This document shows positions 18,415-27,442 of a stretch of 64,000 bases of DNA, piece after piece. Below the pieces are notes generated by a model that was given only the letters and a program-made list of their open reading frames with translations, was not told the DNA's origin and made no database searches. The DNA is from Nonomuraea sp. MG754425 (GTDB lineage Bacteria; Actinomycetota; Actinomycetes; Streptosporangiales; Streptosporangiaceae): contig NZ_SSXE01000022.1 of the NCBI RefSeq assembly GCF_021699195.1, positions 1 through 64,000 on the forward strand, in the 5' to 3' direction. Made by a program: the position numbers and the translations under genes. How positions within the stretch are numbered: position 1 is the stretch's first letter; each line of letters starts with the position of its first letter.

Positions 18415-18446
18415 CACCAGTCCCACACCTCGGTGTGGGACTGGTG
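18415..18446. terminator. Strong hairpin after the TAP-like hydrolase gene
   Basis: A perfect 15-bp inverted repeat with a 2-base centre (left arm 18415-18429, right arm 18432-18446), starting 14 bases past the stop of the minus-strand hydrolase gene. No T-run follows, as is common for actinomycete terminators. It probably separates the hydrolase transcript from the mnh operon downstream. Confidence 0.6.
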
Positions 18447-18459
18447 CAGGGTCGTCGTG

Positions 18460-19878
18460 TCAGGACCGCGGGTGCGGCGCGTCGCGGCACTGACCGGCCT
18501 GCGGGGCCCGCGCCGTGATCAGGTACTGGTCCACCTTGCGGTCCAGGCAGTCCGAGCCGCGGCGGTAGCCCGTGTGGCCGTCGGCGTCGTTCGTCAGCAG
18601 CACGCCGTGCGCGAGCTGCCCGGCCAGCGACTCGGCCTGCTTGTACGGCGTCGCCGGGTCCCGCGTCGTGCCCACCACCACGATCGGCGGCGAGCCCTCG
18701 GCGCGCACCTTCCTCGGGTACCGGCTGCCCTTGACCGGCCAGTACGGGCACCCGTTCTCCGGATGGTCCACGCAACTGATGGCCATGAGGGCCTCGAAGC
18801 CGTTGTCGTAGCGACCGTCGGTGCGCCGCCCGTTGCTCTCGTCGGCCAACTGCAGCAGCTTCGTGCCGTCGCCGCGGAAGGCGTCCGTCAGCGCCTGGCG
18901 CAGCCGCGGCCAGGTGGCGGTCGAGTACATGGAGTAGTCGACGGCGGCCCGTACGACGGCCTCGCTGACCGGCCTGTCGTCGTGCCCGTTGCGCAGCGGC
19001 GACCGGTCGGCCCCCTCGTAGAGCCGCTCGAGCCGCTTGGCGGCGGCCTTGACCGTGTGCGTGCCGAACGGGCAGTCGCCGGCCGTGAAGCAGTCCTTCA
19101 GGAACGACTCCGTCGCCACCCGGAAGCCCGCGTCCTGGTCGGCGGCGAAGTCGGAGGCGTCCTGGGCGGGGTCCTCGGCGCCGTCCAGCACCATCGCGCG
19201 CACCCGCTTCGGGAACTGGTCGGCGTAGATGGAGCCCAGGTAGGTGCCGTAGGAGAAACCCAGGTACGTCAGCCGCTGGTCGCCGAGCGCGGCCCGCATG
19301 ACGTCCATGTCGCGGGCCGCGTCCACGGTGCCGACATGAGCCAGCAGCCGCTTGCCCGAGTTCTTCGCGCAGGATTTCGCGAACCGCTTGTCCCAGTCCT
19401 CGGCCTTCCGTACTTCGGCCTTCGTGTCGGGGGTCGGGTCGAGCGCGAAGTAGGCGTCGAGATCGGCGGTGTCGAGACAACGCACCGGCGACGACTCGCC
19501 GACCCCGCGCGGGTCGAAGCTGACGACGTCGAAACGCGCCCTGACGGCGGGGGAGACGATGTCCTTGCTCGCCTTCATGGCGGCCACGCCGGACCCGCCG
19601 GGGCCGCCGAAATTCAGCACGATCGAGCCGATCTTCGGCCCCGTGGCGGGCAGCCGGACCATGCTGATCCCGATCTGCTCGTCGGCGGGCTTCCCGTAGT
19701 CGAGCGGCACCGTCAGTTTCGCGCAGTCGTACCCGTCGCCACATTCCGACCAGGCCGGACGCTGGTCGTAGAAGGAGTCGAGACGGCCCGGCGCGGCGGC
19801 GGACGCCGTCCCGGCCAGGGCGGGGACGGCCATCAGGGCGGCGAGGACGGGAGAAAGGACTTTGCTCAGTCGGCGCAT
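18460..19878 (-). CDS. Secreted TAP-like alpha/beta hydrolase (peptidase family S33)
   Basis: A 472-residue exported serine hydrolase related to Streptomyces tripeptidyl aminopeptidase. A Sec signal peptide covers about residues 1-28 (MRRLSKVLSP, hydrophobic core, TASAAAP). Catalytic parts: nucleophile Ser209 in GFSYGTYLG, acid in TTRDPATPYKQA, and His in DADGHTGY near the C-terminus; the oxyanion region is NFGGPGGSG (89-97). It would release N-terminal peptides outside the cell. A single gene with its own promoter candidate and a hairpin terminator. ATG 19878 puts the signal peptide at the N-terminus. Confidence 0.88.
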   Translation of the reverse strand: MRRLSKVLSPVLAALMAVPALAGTASAAAPGRLDSFYDQRPAWSECGDGYDCAKLTVPLDYGKPADEQIGISMVRLPATGPKIGSIVLNFGGPGGSGVAAMKASKDIVSPAVRARFDVVSFDPRGVGESSPVRCLDTADLDAYFALDPTPDTKAEVRKAEDWDKRFAKSCAKNSGKRLLAHVGTVDAARDMDVMRAALGDQRLTYLGFSYGTYLGSIYADQFPKRVRAMVLDGAEDPAQDASDFAADQDAGFRVATESFLKDCFTAGDCPFGTHTVKAAAKRLERLYEGADRSPLRNGHDDRPVSEAVVRAAVDYSMYSTATWPRLRQALTDAFRGDGTKLLQLADESNGRRTDGRYDNGFEALMAISCVDHPENGCPYWPVKGSRYPRKVRAEGSPPIVVVGTTRDPATPYKQAESLAGQLAHGVLLTNDADGHTGYRRGSDCLDRKVDQYLITARAPQAGQCRDAPHPRS

Positions 19879-19912
19879 GGGAGAACAATGGTTGGCGACA
19901 GTTTCGGCATTC

Positions 19913-19942
19913 TTTATAGGCGCTGTGCCGCAACCATGGCAA
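19913..19942 (-). promoter_or_regulatory. Sigma-70-type promoter for the TAP-like hydrolase
   Basis: On the minus strand, -35 TTGCCA (19942-19937) and -10 TATAAA (19918-19913) are separated by 18 bases, placing a start site about 27 bases before the ATG at 19878. The surrounding stretch 19879-20060 is AT-richer than the window and holds no gene. Confidence 0.55.
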
Positions 19943-20060
19943 ACCGCAAAAGATCCATCGCACGAAATGTCTCCGCGACAGACGGGCGCAGCCCCGGGTA
20001 CGCCGTCCCGGAGCCGCCTGGGTAAATCTATTCGGCGGAAATGCGCGCGGGTAAAGAATG

Positions 20061-20474
20061 TCAGCCCGAGACGCGCCTGCGCACCTCGTCGGCCAGCCGG
20101 TCGAGCGAGCGCTCCAGCAGCGCGCGCACCTCGCCGGCCCGGCTGCCCGGCTCGGTCTCGTCGAGCAGGCTCAGGTGCACCGTCACCTCGCTGAGGCCGC
20201 CGGCTGAGTCGGACACCTGCAGCCACCCCGCGTAACCGGGATGGTCGCGCCCGCCCCACTCCACCCGGAGCTGCTCCTCCGAGGCGCGGAACAGCCCCTC
20301 GTGCCGGCCCGCGCCGGGCACCAGCGAGCCGTCGGCCTCGATCGTGCCGGGCCCGCTGCCGTGCACCGACAACCCGCGCGGCAGCCACCGGTCCATGATC
20401 TCGACGTCGGACGCGACCCCGAAGACCACCATGCTCTCCGCCGGCATCCCGCGGGTCGCCTCGAACTCCGCCAT
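20061..20474 (-). CDS. SRPBCC-type (START/Bet v 1-like) protein
   Basis: A 137-residue protein whose layout fits the SRPBCC cavity fold: N-terminal Met-rich helix (residues 1-20), a string of beta strands including LRVEWGGRDHPGYAGWLQV and SEVTVHLSLLDE, and a long C-terminal helix (ALLERSLDRLADEVRRRV). Such proteins bind or act on small hydrophobic ligands. It is divergent from jetA, with 136 bases between, and is not a known Wadjet component. GGGGGA lies just before ATG 20474. Confidence 0.65.
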   Translation of the reverse strand: MAEFEATRGMPAESMVVFGVASDVEIMDRWLPRGLSVHGSGPGTIEADGSLVPGAGRHEGLFRASEEQLRVEWGGRDHPGYAGWLQVSDSAGGLSEVTVHLSLLDETEPGSRAGEVRALLERSLDRLADEVRRRVSG

Positions 20475-20610
20475 ACCGTCCCCCAGTGCCCCCCGAGTTC
20501 CAATTCCAGCGCCGTACCCCTGTGATCTGGTCGCAAACAGCGGTCGTCACGGAGGTGTCTCCCGCTACCGTTGCGTGCGCGGGTAGTCGAGCGGTGAGGG
20601 GAGAGGGGCG

Positions 20611-22161
20611 ATGGCGGAGCCGCCACGGGTGCCGCCGGAGATGTTCCGGTTCACCACCACCGAGCGGGCAGACCTGCACACCGCGGTCCTGTACGCCTTC
20701 GGCGAGGCCAACGAGCGGCTCGAGACCGCCCTGACCGTCGAAGAGGTGCGCGAGCGGCTGCGCACGGTGGGCTGGTACGCGCCGGTCGGCGAGCAGGACC
20801 TGGCCGCGACGCTCAAACAGCTCGCGGGCTGGGGCCTGCTCGACGTGATCTTCAACCACGCCGGCAGCTTCGCCACCGCCGAGGAGTACGAGCGCAAGAA
20901 CCTCCAGTACTCCCTGACCAGGCGCGGCGAGGCCGCCTTCGCCGGCGTGCAGCACGCCATGGGGATGCTGGCCTCGGCCGGCGCGCTGCAGACGGCCGTG
21001 CTCGACGCCATCGCCGACCGGCTGGGCGAGCTGGAGGAGCTGCTGCGCGACCCCGACCCCGGGCGCAACCGGCGGATCTTCACCAGCCTCCAGGAGCTGG
21101 AGGGGCACCTCGACGGCCTGCGCGGCAACACCAAGCAGTTCAACGGCGAGCTGCAGCGGCTGCTCCGGGTCGAAGGCGCCGACCTGGCCACGTTCCACGA
21201 GGTCAAGGCCGCCACGGTGGCCTACCTCCAGGAGTTCGTGACCAACCTGGAGCAGCGCGGCGACACCATCGCCACCGCGCTGCGGGCGCTCGCGCGGCAC
21301 GGCGTCAGCGTGCTGCACGCCCGCGCGCTCGACGGGGCCGACCTGCCGAAGGTGCCCGGAACCGACCACGCCACCGCGTGGCTGGCGGTGCGGGCGGCGC
21401 GCTGGGAGGGGCTGCGCGCCTGGTTCGCCCCGGGAGACGAGCCCGGCGTGCCTCGGGTGCGGCAGCTCCACGACGTGGCGCGGCGGGCCATCGTGTCACT
21501 GCTGCAGGTGCTCGACCGGATCACCGACTCGCGCCGCCGCTCCTCCAGCGCCGCCGCCGACTTCCGCACGCTGGCCCGCTGGTTCGCCACCGCGCCCGGC
21601 GAGGACGACGCGCACCGGCTGTGGGAGGCGGCGTTCGGGCTCGGCCCGGCCAGGCACGCCCACCTCGGGCACGCCGACGCCGAGCTGATCCCGGCCGGGG
21701 TGCCGTGGGCGCAGGCCCAACCGGTCGAGGTGTCGGCCCTGCTGCGCTCACGGGGACGCACGGAACGCATGGGACGCACGGGGAAGGTGCGCGACGTGGC
21801 CGCCGTCCGCGCCGAGCGCCGGGCGCGGGCCGAGAAGGAGCGGGCCGAACTGGAGGCCGCGTGGACGGCCCTGGCCACGACGGGCGCGCTGCGGCTGTCG
21901 CAACTCGGCAAGCTCGACCACGACACGTTCGGCCGGCTGCTCGACCTGCTCGGACGGGCCCTGGCCGAACGGCCCGACTCCACCGGCTTCCGGCGGGCGG
22001 TCACCTCCGACGGCAGGGTGGAGATCGTGCTGCGCGCGCCCGACGACGGTGCCGTGGCGGTGCTGCGCACGTCCGAGGGCTGGTTCCGGGGGCCCGACTA
22101 CCTCATCGACGTGCGCGCCCTGGGCGAGGCGCGGGACCACGGGCGGGCGGCGGGCGCATGA
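20611..22161 (+). CDS. jetA: Wadjet type II component JetA (TIGR02677 family)
   Basis: A 516-residue kleisin-like (MukF-related) subunit of the Wadjet anti-plasmid SMC complex. The N-terminus (residues 1-90) looks like a winged helix; a helical middle follows, including the stretch EGHLDGLRGNTKQFNGELQR, and a charged helix (RAERRARAEKERAELEAAW) precedes the C-terminal wing. The assignment rests on size and on the diagnostic four-gene order TIGR02677-02678-02680-02679. A purine-rich ribosome site (GGGGAGAGGGG) precedes ATG 20611. Its stop overlaps jetB by 4 bases. Confidence 0.88.
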   Translation: MAEPPRVPPEMFRFTTTERADLHTAVLYAFGEANERLETALTVEEVRERLRTVGWYAPVGEQDLAATLKQLAGWGLLDVIFNHAGSFATAEEYERKNLQYSLTRRGEAAFAGVQHAMGMLASAGALQTAVLDAIADRLGELEELLRDPDPGRNRRIFTSLQELEGHLDGLRGNTKQFNGELQRLLRVEGADLATFHEVKAATVAYLQEFVTNLEQRGDTIATALRALARHGVSVLHARALDGADLPKVPGTDHATAWLAVRAARWEGLRAWFAPGDEPGVPRVRQLHDVARRAIVSLLQVLDRITDSRRRSSSAAADFRTLARWFATAPGEDDAHRLWEAAFGLGPARHAHLGHADAELIPAGVPWAQAQPVEVSALLRSRGRTERMGRTGKVRDVAAVRAERRARAEKERAELEAAWTALATTGALRLSQLGKLDHDTFGRLLDLLGRALAERPDSTGFRRAVTSDGRVEIVLRAPDDGAVAVLRTSEGWFRGPDYLIDVRALGEARDHGRAAGA

Positions 22162-23396
22162 GCAGCCTGGCCAACCAGCTCGTCAGGGCCGAGAAGGAGG
22201 AGATCGCGCGGGCCGTCCGGACCTTGCTCGGCCGGCCCCTAGTGTCCCTGCACGACGACCCCGCCGCCTTCGACCTGATCAGGAAGCGGCGGCAACCGCT
22301 GATCCAGTGGTTCGACTACTTCTGCGGCTGGCGGCTGGTCGTGGAGCCACGCCAGGGCTACGCCCGGCTGGTCAAGATCGGCTCGACGCCGGGCGCGACC
22401 CGGCCCGCCCGGCGTCGCCGCACCACCCGCGCGCCGTTCGACCGCCGCCGCTACACGCTGCTGTGCCTGTGCGCGGCCGAACTGCTCACCTCCCCGGTCA
22501 CCACGATCGGGATGCTGGCCCAGCGGGTGGTGCAGGCCGCCGCCGTCGAGCCGGACGTGCCCGCGTTCGACCCGGTCAGGAACGACGAGCGGGCCGCCTT
22601 CGTGGACGCGCTCAGGCTGCTCGAACACTACGGCGCGCTCGTCGCCATGGACGGCGCCACCGACGCCTACCTGGCCGACGAGGACGCCAAGGTGCTCTAC
22701 CGGGTGGACACCACCAGGGTGATCCGGCTGCTGGCCGCCCCCGTGCCACCGTCCAGGGTGGCCGCCGCGCTGCCCGGCCACGACGCCTGGCAGGACACGG
22801 CGGCCGATCCCGACGGCGCGCGGGGCGTGCCGGCGGCGCTGACCACCGAGGCCAGGTACGGCGGCGACGAGCCCACCGAGACCCAGCGCAACCTGTGGGC
22901 CCGCCACTCCCTCATCCGCCGCCTGCTCGACGAGCCCGTCGTCTACCGCGACGAGCTCACCCCCGCCCAGTCCGCCTACGCCGCCTCGCTCACCGGCCGC
23001 CAGATCCTGCGCAGGGCCGCCGAGGAGGCCGGGTTCGTGCTGGAGGAGCGGGCCGAGGGCTTCCTGCTCGTCGATCCCGACGCCATCGCCACCGACGTCA
23101 GGTTCCCCGACGACGGCGGCCACGCCAAGGTGGCCGCCCTGCTCCTGCTCGACCTGCTGGTCACCGCGGGCCCGGTCACCGCCGGCCGGCTCGACGCCGA
23201 GGCCGCCGGGCTGCTGCGGCGCTTCCCGCAGTGGGCCAAGGCGTACCAGTCCGACGGCGGCGGGCCGCGGCTGGCCGCCGACGCGCTGGAGGTGCTCACG
23301 CTGTTCGGGCTGGCCCGCCGCAGCGGTGACCGGATCGCCGCCCTGCCCGCCGCGGCCCGCTACCGCGTCGATCGCGCCGTACAGGAGGATTCGTGA
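22158..23396 (+). CDS. jetB: Wadjet type II component JetB (TIGR02678 family)
   Basis: A 412-residue MukE-like subunit that binds the kleisin JetA. It begins SSLANQLVRAEKEEIARAVR and shows tandem winged-helix character (for example LLTSPVTTIGMLAQRVVQAA; LLLLDLLVTAGPVTAGRLDA). ATG 22158 overlaps the jetA stop; the 3' end overlaps the jetC GTG, with an AGGAGG ribosome site inside jetB. The gene is intact and of normal family length. Confidence 0.88.
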   Translation: MSSLANQLVRAEKEEIARAVRTLLGRPLVSLHDDPAAFDLIRKRRQPLIQWFDYFCGWRLVVEPRQGYARLVKIGSTPGATRPARRRRTTRAPFDRRRYTLLCLCAAELLTSPVTTIGMLAQRVVQAAAVEPDVPAFDPVRNDERAAFVDALRLLEHYGALVAMDGATDAYLADEDAKVLYRVDTTRVIRLLAAPVPPSRVAAALPGHDAWQDTAADPDGARGVPAALTTEARYGGDEPTETQRNLWARHSLIRRLLDEPVVYRDELTPAQSAYAASLTGRQILRRAAEEAGFVLEERAEGFLLVDPDAIATDVRFPDDGGHAKVAALLLLDLLVTAGPVTAGRLDAEAAGLLRRFPQWAKAYQSDGGGPRLAADALEVLTLFGLARRSGDRIAALPAAARYRVDRAVQEDS

Positions 23397-26300
23397 CAGT
23401 CACCGAGCTCGCAGCCCCGCGCGGCGCGCAGGGGGTGGAGGCCCGCTGGATCCCCGTCCGCGCGGGGATCCTGAACGTCTGGCGCTACTACGACGAGGTG
23501 TTCGAGTTCCACCGGGGCCGGCTGCTGCTGCGCGGGCCCAACGGCAGCGGCAAGTCCAAGGTGCTGGAGCTGCTGCTCCCGTACGTGCTCGACGCCAGCC
23601 TCAAGCCGAGCAGGCTGTCCACGTTCGGCGGCACCGAGCGCACCATGCACTGGAACCTCATGGGCGACGGCGCCTCCGGCGCCACCCGGGTCGGCTACGT
23701 GTGGCTGGAGTTCCGGCACGCCGACGGCCGCTGGTTCACCTGCGGCGCCCGGCTGCAGGCCACCGTGCACACCAAGAACGTCACCGCCGCCTACTTCACC
23801 ACCGACGCCCGCGTCGACACCCCCGACGGCGTCCGGCTCACCGGTGACGGCGGGCAGCCGCTGACCAAGGCGCAGCTCGTGGAGGAACTCGGCCCGTCCG
23901 GGACGGTTCACGAGTCGGCCGACTCCTACCGGGCCGTCGTGCGCCAGACGCTCTACCGGGCGTTGAACGAGCAGCGCTACGACTCGCTGCTGACCGCGCT
24001 GCGCCAGCTTCGCACGCCCAAGCTGTCCGAACGGCTCGACCCCGGCCTGCTGTCGGAGCTGCTGTCGAGCGCGCTGCCGCCGCTGGGGGAGGGGGAGATC
24101 CACGAGATCGCGGAGGGGTTCGAGCGGCTCGACCGGCAGCGCGAGGAGCTGCGGCTGCTCGACCGCGACGTGGAGGAGGCCGAGCGGCTCGCCGGCTGCC
24201 AGCGCGGCTACGCCCGGCGCGTGCTGCGGGCCGCCGCCGCGGCGGTGACCTCGGCCGGGTACACGCTGGAGTCGCTGGCCGCCGAGGTCAAGGCCAAGCG
24301 GGAGGCACTGAAGGAGGCCGAGCACGAGCTCGACGCGACCACCGCGCGGCTGGGGGAGGAGGAGGCGCAGGAGCTGGCCCTCGCCGCGCAGATCGACGGG
24401 CTCAAGGAGAGCGGGGCCTACCAGGCGGGCGGCGACCTGCACCGGCTGCGCACCGAGGCGCAGGCCGCGCACGAGGCCGCGGCCCGGCTGCGCGACCAGG
24501 CGGCGGAGTCGGCGCGGGCGGTGACGGCCAAGCAGGAGGTGTCGGCCCACGCCGCCGCCTCAGCCCGTACGGCGGCGGCGCTCGCCGACCGCGCCCGCGC
24601 GGAGGCCCGCCACGCCGCCGAACGCGCCGGCCTGCTCACCGTCCACGAGGAGACGGAACGCGCCGGCCGGCCCGTCCCGCACGACGGGACGGAGGGGCCG
24701 GACAGCGAGGCGGCCGTGCACCGGGCGCGGGAGCTGCTGCGCGCCGCCGTCACCAGCCGCTCCGCCCAGATCAGGGAGGTACGGGCGGGCGCGATCCAGC
24801 ACGAGGAGGCGATCAACCGCCGTACCGCCGCCGAGCACGATCGCGACCGGGCCCGCGACGACCTCGCCACCGCCCAGGAGGCCCACGAGCGGGCCGGCCG
24901 CCTGCGCGACGACCGGGCCCGCGACCTGGCGGCCGGGCTGGCCGACTGGGCGGGCGGCTGCACCCAGCTCCAGCTCGACCCCGGCACCCTCGCCGGGCTG
25001 GCCGACGACTTCGAACAGGCCGACGAACTGGTCGCCACGGCCCGCACGATGGCCGCCGTCGAACTGGCCGCCCGCGAGCAGCACCTCAGCGCCCGGCGCG
25101 AGGGGCTCACCGCCGAGCGGGCCGAGCTGGCGCGCGAGCGCGAGAGCCTCAACGACCGGACCGTGCTGGAGCCGCCCGTCCCGCACACCCGCGGCGCCGC
25201 CGCCAGGGCCGGACGGCCGGGCGTCCCGCTGTGGCGGGCCGTCGCCTTCCGGTCCGGGCTCGACCCCGTCGCCCAGGCCGGGGTGGAGGCGGCGCTCGAG
25301 GCGTCGGGGCTGCTCGACCTGTGGCTGCGGCCCGACGGAGGGTTCGACCCCGGGGAGCACGACGCGTTCGCCGTGGCCGCGCTGTCCAAGCCCGCCCCCG
25401 GCTACAGCCTGGCGCACGTGCTGGTCACCGAGGCCGAGTCCCCGGTGCCCGCCGATCCGGTGCTGGCCGGCATCGCGTTCGCGCCGACCGCGATCGGGGT
25501 CGACCACCCGGCGGTCGTCGGCGCCGACGGCACCTGGCGGCTGGGTCCCGCGGCCGGGCGGTGGGTCAAGCCGGAGCCCTCGTACGTCGGCGCCACCGCC
25601 CGCGAGCGCGCCCGCCGCCGCCGCGTCGCCGAGCTGGACGACCGGCTCGGCGAGCTGGCCGGGCGGATCGCCGAGTGCGACCACCTGCTGGCCGTGGTGG
25701 ACCGCGAGCGCGACACGCTGACCGCCGAGCTGCGGCGCAGGCCCGACCGCAGGCCGTACGCCGAGGCGGTCCAGGCCCACGACGAGGCCGTGCAGCGGGT
25801 GGCGCTGATGGAGGACCAGCTCAGGGCGTACGAGGGGCGGCTGCACGAGCGCGAGCGGGACGTCACCAGGTCGCTGCGTCACCTCACCGAACTGGCCGCC
25901 CGGCACGCCCTGCCCACCGCGCAGCCCGCGCTCGACAACCTGGAGCGGGCGCTGCGCACCGCCGAGACGACCGGCACCGTCTGGCACGACCGCCGCGCCG
26001 ACGCGCGTGCCGCCGCCGAACGCGCCGGCCTGTCGGCCGAGACCGCCGCCGAGTACGAGCAGCTCGCCGTCGAGGCCGTCGAGCGCGCCGAGGAGGCGGC
26101 CGGCGCGGCCGTGGCGCTGGCGGAGCGGCTGGCGGCGATCGAGTCGACGGTCGGCGCCGAGCACCTGCGCGTCCTCGACCGGCTGCAGCACGCCCAGCAC
26201 GCCTACCAGGCGTGCCGCCGCCTGATCAAGTCCGTCAACGACGGCCTGGCGCGGCTCAACGCCCGGCTCGGCCGGCTCAGGGGCGAGCTCGGCACCGCCG

Positions 26301-27442
26301 AGGACAAGCACGCGCAGGCCGGACGGGCGCGCGACGAGGTGTCCGACCGCTTCCGCCGCCTGGCCGCCGGGCACCTGCCGGTGGACGCGAAGGTGCCGCT
26401 CACGCTGGCCCCCGAGTCCGGGGTGCGGGCCGTGCTGGAGGCGGCCAGGGCAGCGGCCGAGCAGCTCGCGTCGGTGCCGTACGAGCACAAGAACGTCAGG
26501 GAGGCCGAGGCGCGGCTGCAGGACGCCTTCCACCACGCCAGGGAGGTGCTGGCCGACCGGGCCGACCTGGAGCTGGCGCCGGACGACGACGTGCAGGTGC
26601 TCACCGCCACCGTCAACGGCGTGCGGGCGGGCGCGGCGGCGCTCAGCGAGGCGCTGCGCAAGGAGCGCGACGAGCGGCGCTCCGACATCACCGAGGCCGA
26701 ACGCGACCTGTTCGACCGCACCCTGGCCGGCGACACGCGGCGGCACCTGGCCGACCGCATCAGGCAGGCGACGGCCCTGGTGGAGGGCATGAACCAGCGC
26801 CTCGAACGGGTCCGCACGGCCTCCCGGGTGGCGGTGCGGCTGGTGTGGCAGGTCGATCCCACCCAGTCGGCCGGCACCCGCGCCGCCCGCGACCTGCTGC
26901 TGCGCGACCCCGCCGGGCTGTCGGAGGCCGACAAGGAGGCGCTGTACGTCTTCTTCCGGGACCGTGTGGAGGAGGCCAGGGCCGACAACTCCTCGGCGAG
27001 CTGGGAGGACCAGCTCATGAAGGTGCTCGACTACACGGCCTGGCACCGGTTCGTGGTCAAGCTCGACCGGGGCGACGGGCACGGCTGGCAGGACCTGACC
27101 AGGAAGCTGCACGGGGCGCTGTCGGGCGGGGAGAAGGCGATCGCGCTGCACCTGCCGCTGTTCGCCGCCGTGGCGGCGCACTACCGGACCGATCCGGGGT
27201 GCCCGCGCTTCATCCTGCTCGACGAGGTGTTCGTGGGGGTGGACCGGACGAACCGAGGGCAGGTGTTCGACCTGCTGGTCGATCTGGGGCTGGACCTGGT
27301 GCTGACGTCCGACCACGAGTGGTGCGAGTACCGCGAGCTGGACGGGATCGCGATCCACCAGCTCATCACCGGGGACGGCGACGACGCGGTGACCACGGCC
27401 CGCTTCGTGTGGAACGGCTACCGGACGGTGCCCACCGAATGA
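23393..27442 (+). CDS. jetC: Wadjet type II component JetC, SMC/MukB-like ATPase (TIGR02680 family)
   Basis: A 1349-residue SMC-like motor. The N-terminal head has Walker A GPNGSGKS (48-55); long charged coiled-coil arms surround a hinge-like region around residues 590-720; the C-terminal head has the signature LSGGEK (about 1243-1248) and Walker B FILLDEVF (about 1273-1280). Length and motifs match the TIGR02680 family. In studied Wadjet systems JetABC extrudes DNA loops to sense small circular DNA. GTG 23393 follows AGGAGG by 5 bases and is in a GTGA overlap with jetB. All ATPase motifs look active. Confidence 0.93.
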   Translation: MTVTELAAPRGAQGVEARWIPVRAGILNVWRYYDEVFEFHRGRLLLRGPNGSGKSKVLELLLPYVLDASLKPSRLSTFGGTERTMHWNLMGDGASGATRVGYVWLEFRHADGRWFTCGARLQATVHTKNVTAAYFTTDARVDTPDGVRLTGDGGQPLTKAQLVEELGPSGTVHESADSYRAVVRQTLYRALNEQRYDSLLTALRQLRTPKLSERLDPGLLSELLSSALPPLGEGEIHEIAEGFERLDRQREELRLLDRDVEEAERLAGCQRGYARRVLRAAAAAVTSAGYTLESLAAEVKAKREALKEAEHELDATTARLGEEEAQELALAAQIDGLKESGAYQAGGDLHRLRTEAQAAHEAAARLRDQAAESARAVTAKQEVSAHAAASARTAAALADRARAEARHAAERAGLLTVHEETERAGRPVPHDGTEGPDSEAAVHRARELLRAAVTSRSAQIREVRAGAIQHEEAINRRTAAEHDRDRARDDLATAQEAHERAGRLRDDRARDLAAGLADWAGGCTQLQLDPGTLAGLADDFEQADELVATARTMAAVELAAREQHLSARREGLTAERAELARERESLNDRTVLEPPVPHTRGAAARAGRPGVPLWRAVAFRSGLDPVAQAGVEAALEASGLLDLWLRPDGGFDPGEHDAFAVAALSKPAPGYSLAHVLVTEAESPVPADPVLAGIAFAPTAIGVDHPAVVGADGTWRLGPAAGRWVKPEPSYVGATARERARRRRVAELDDRLGELAGRIAECDHLLAVVDRERDTLTAELRRRPDRRPYAEAVQAHDEAVQRVALMEDQLRAYEGRLHERERDVTRSLRHLTELAARHALPTAQPALDNLERALRTAETTGTVWHDRRADARAAAERAGLSAETAAEYEQLAVEAVERAEEAAGAAVALAERLAAIESTVGAEHLRVLDRLQHAQHAYQACRRLIKSVNDGLARLNARLGRLRGELGTAEDKHAQAGRARDEVSDRFRRLAAGHLPVDAKVPLTLAPESGVRAVLEAARAAAEQLASVPYEHKNVREAEARLQDAFHHAREVLADRADLELAPDDDVQVLTATVNGVRAGAAALSEALRKERDERRSDITEAERDLFDRTLAGDTRRHLADRIRQATALVEGMNQRLERVRTASRVAVRLVWQVDPTQSAGTRAARDLLLRDPAGLSEADKEALYVFFRDRVEEARADNSSASWEDQLMKVLDYTAWHRFVVKLDRGDGHGWQDLTRKLHGALSGGEKAIALHLPLFAAVAAHYRTDPGCPRFILLDEVFVGVDRTNRGQVFDLLVDLGLDLVLTSDHEWCEYRELDGIAIHQLITGDGDDAVTTARFVWNGYRTVPTE

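Noticed and set aside
15605-18493. A 962-codon plus-strand open frame opposite mnhA
   Set aside because: Translation is almost entirely Arg, Gln, His and Pro; it is the mirror of the membrane protein gene.
19879-20060. AT-richer spacer considered as a riboswitch or small RNA gene
   Set aside because: Only a promoter pair could be supported; no extended stem structure or known riboswitch core was seen.
24560-27358. A 932-codon minus-strand open frame opposite jetC
   Set aside because: Antisense of the SMC coiled-coil coding sequence; no start context and no domain.
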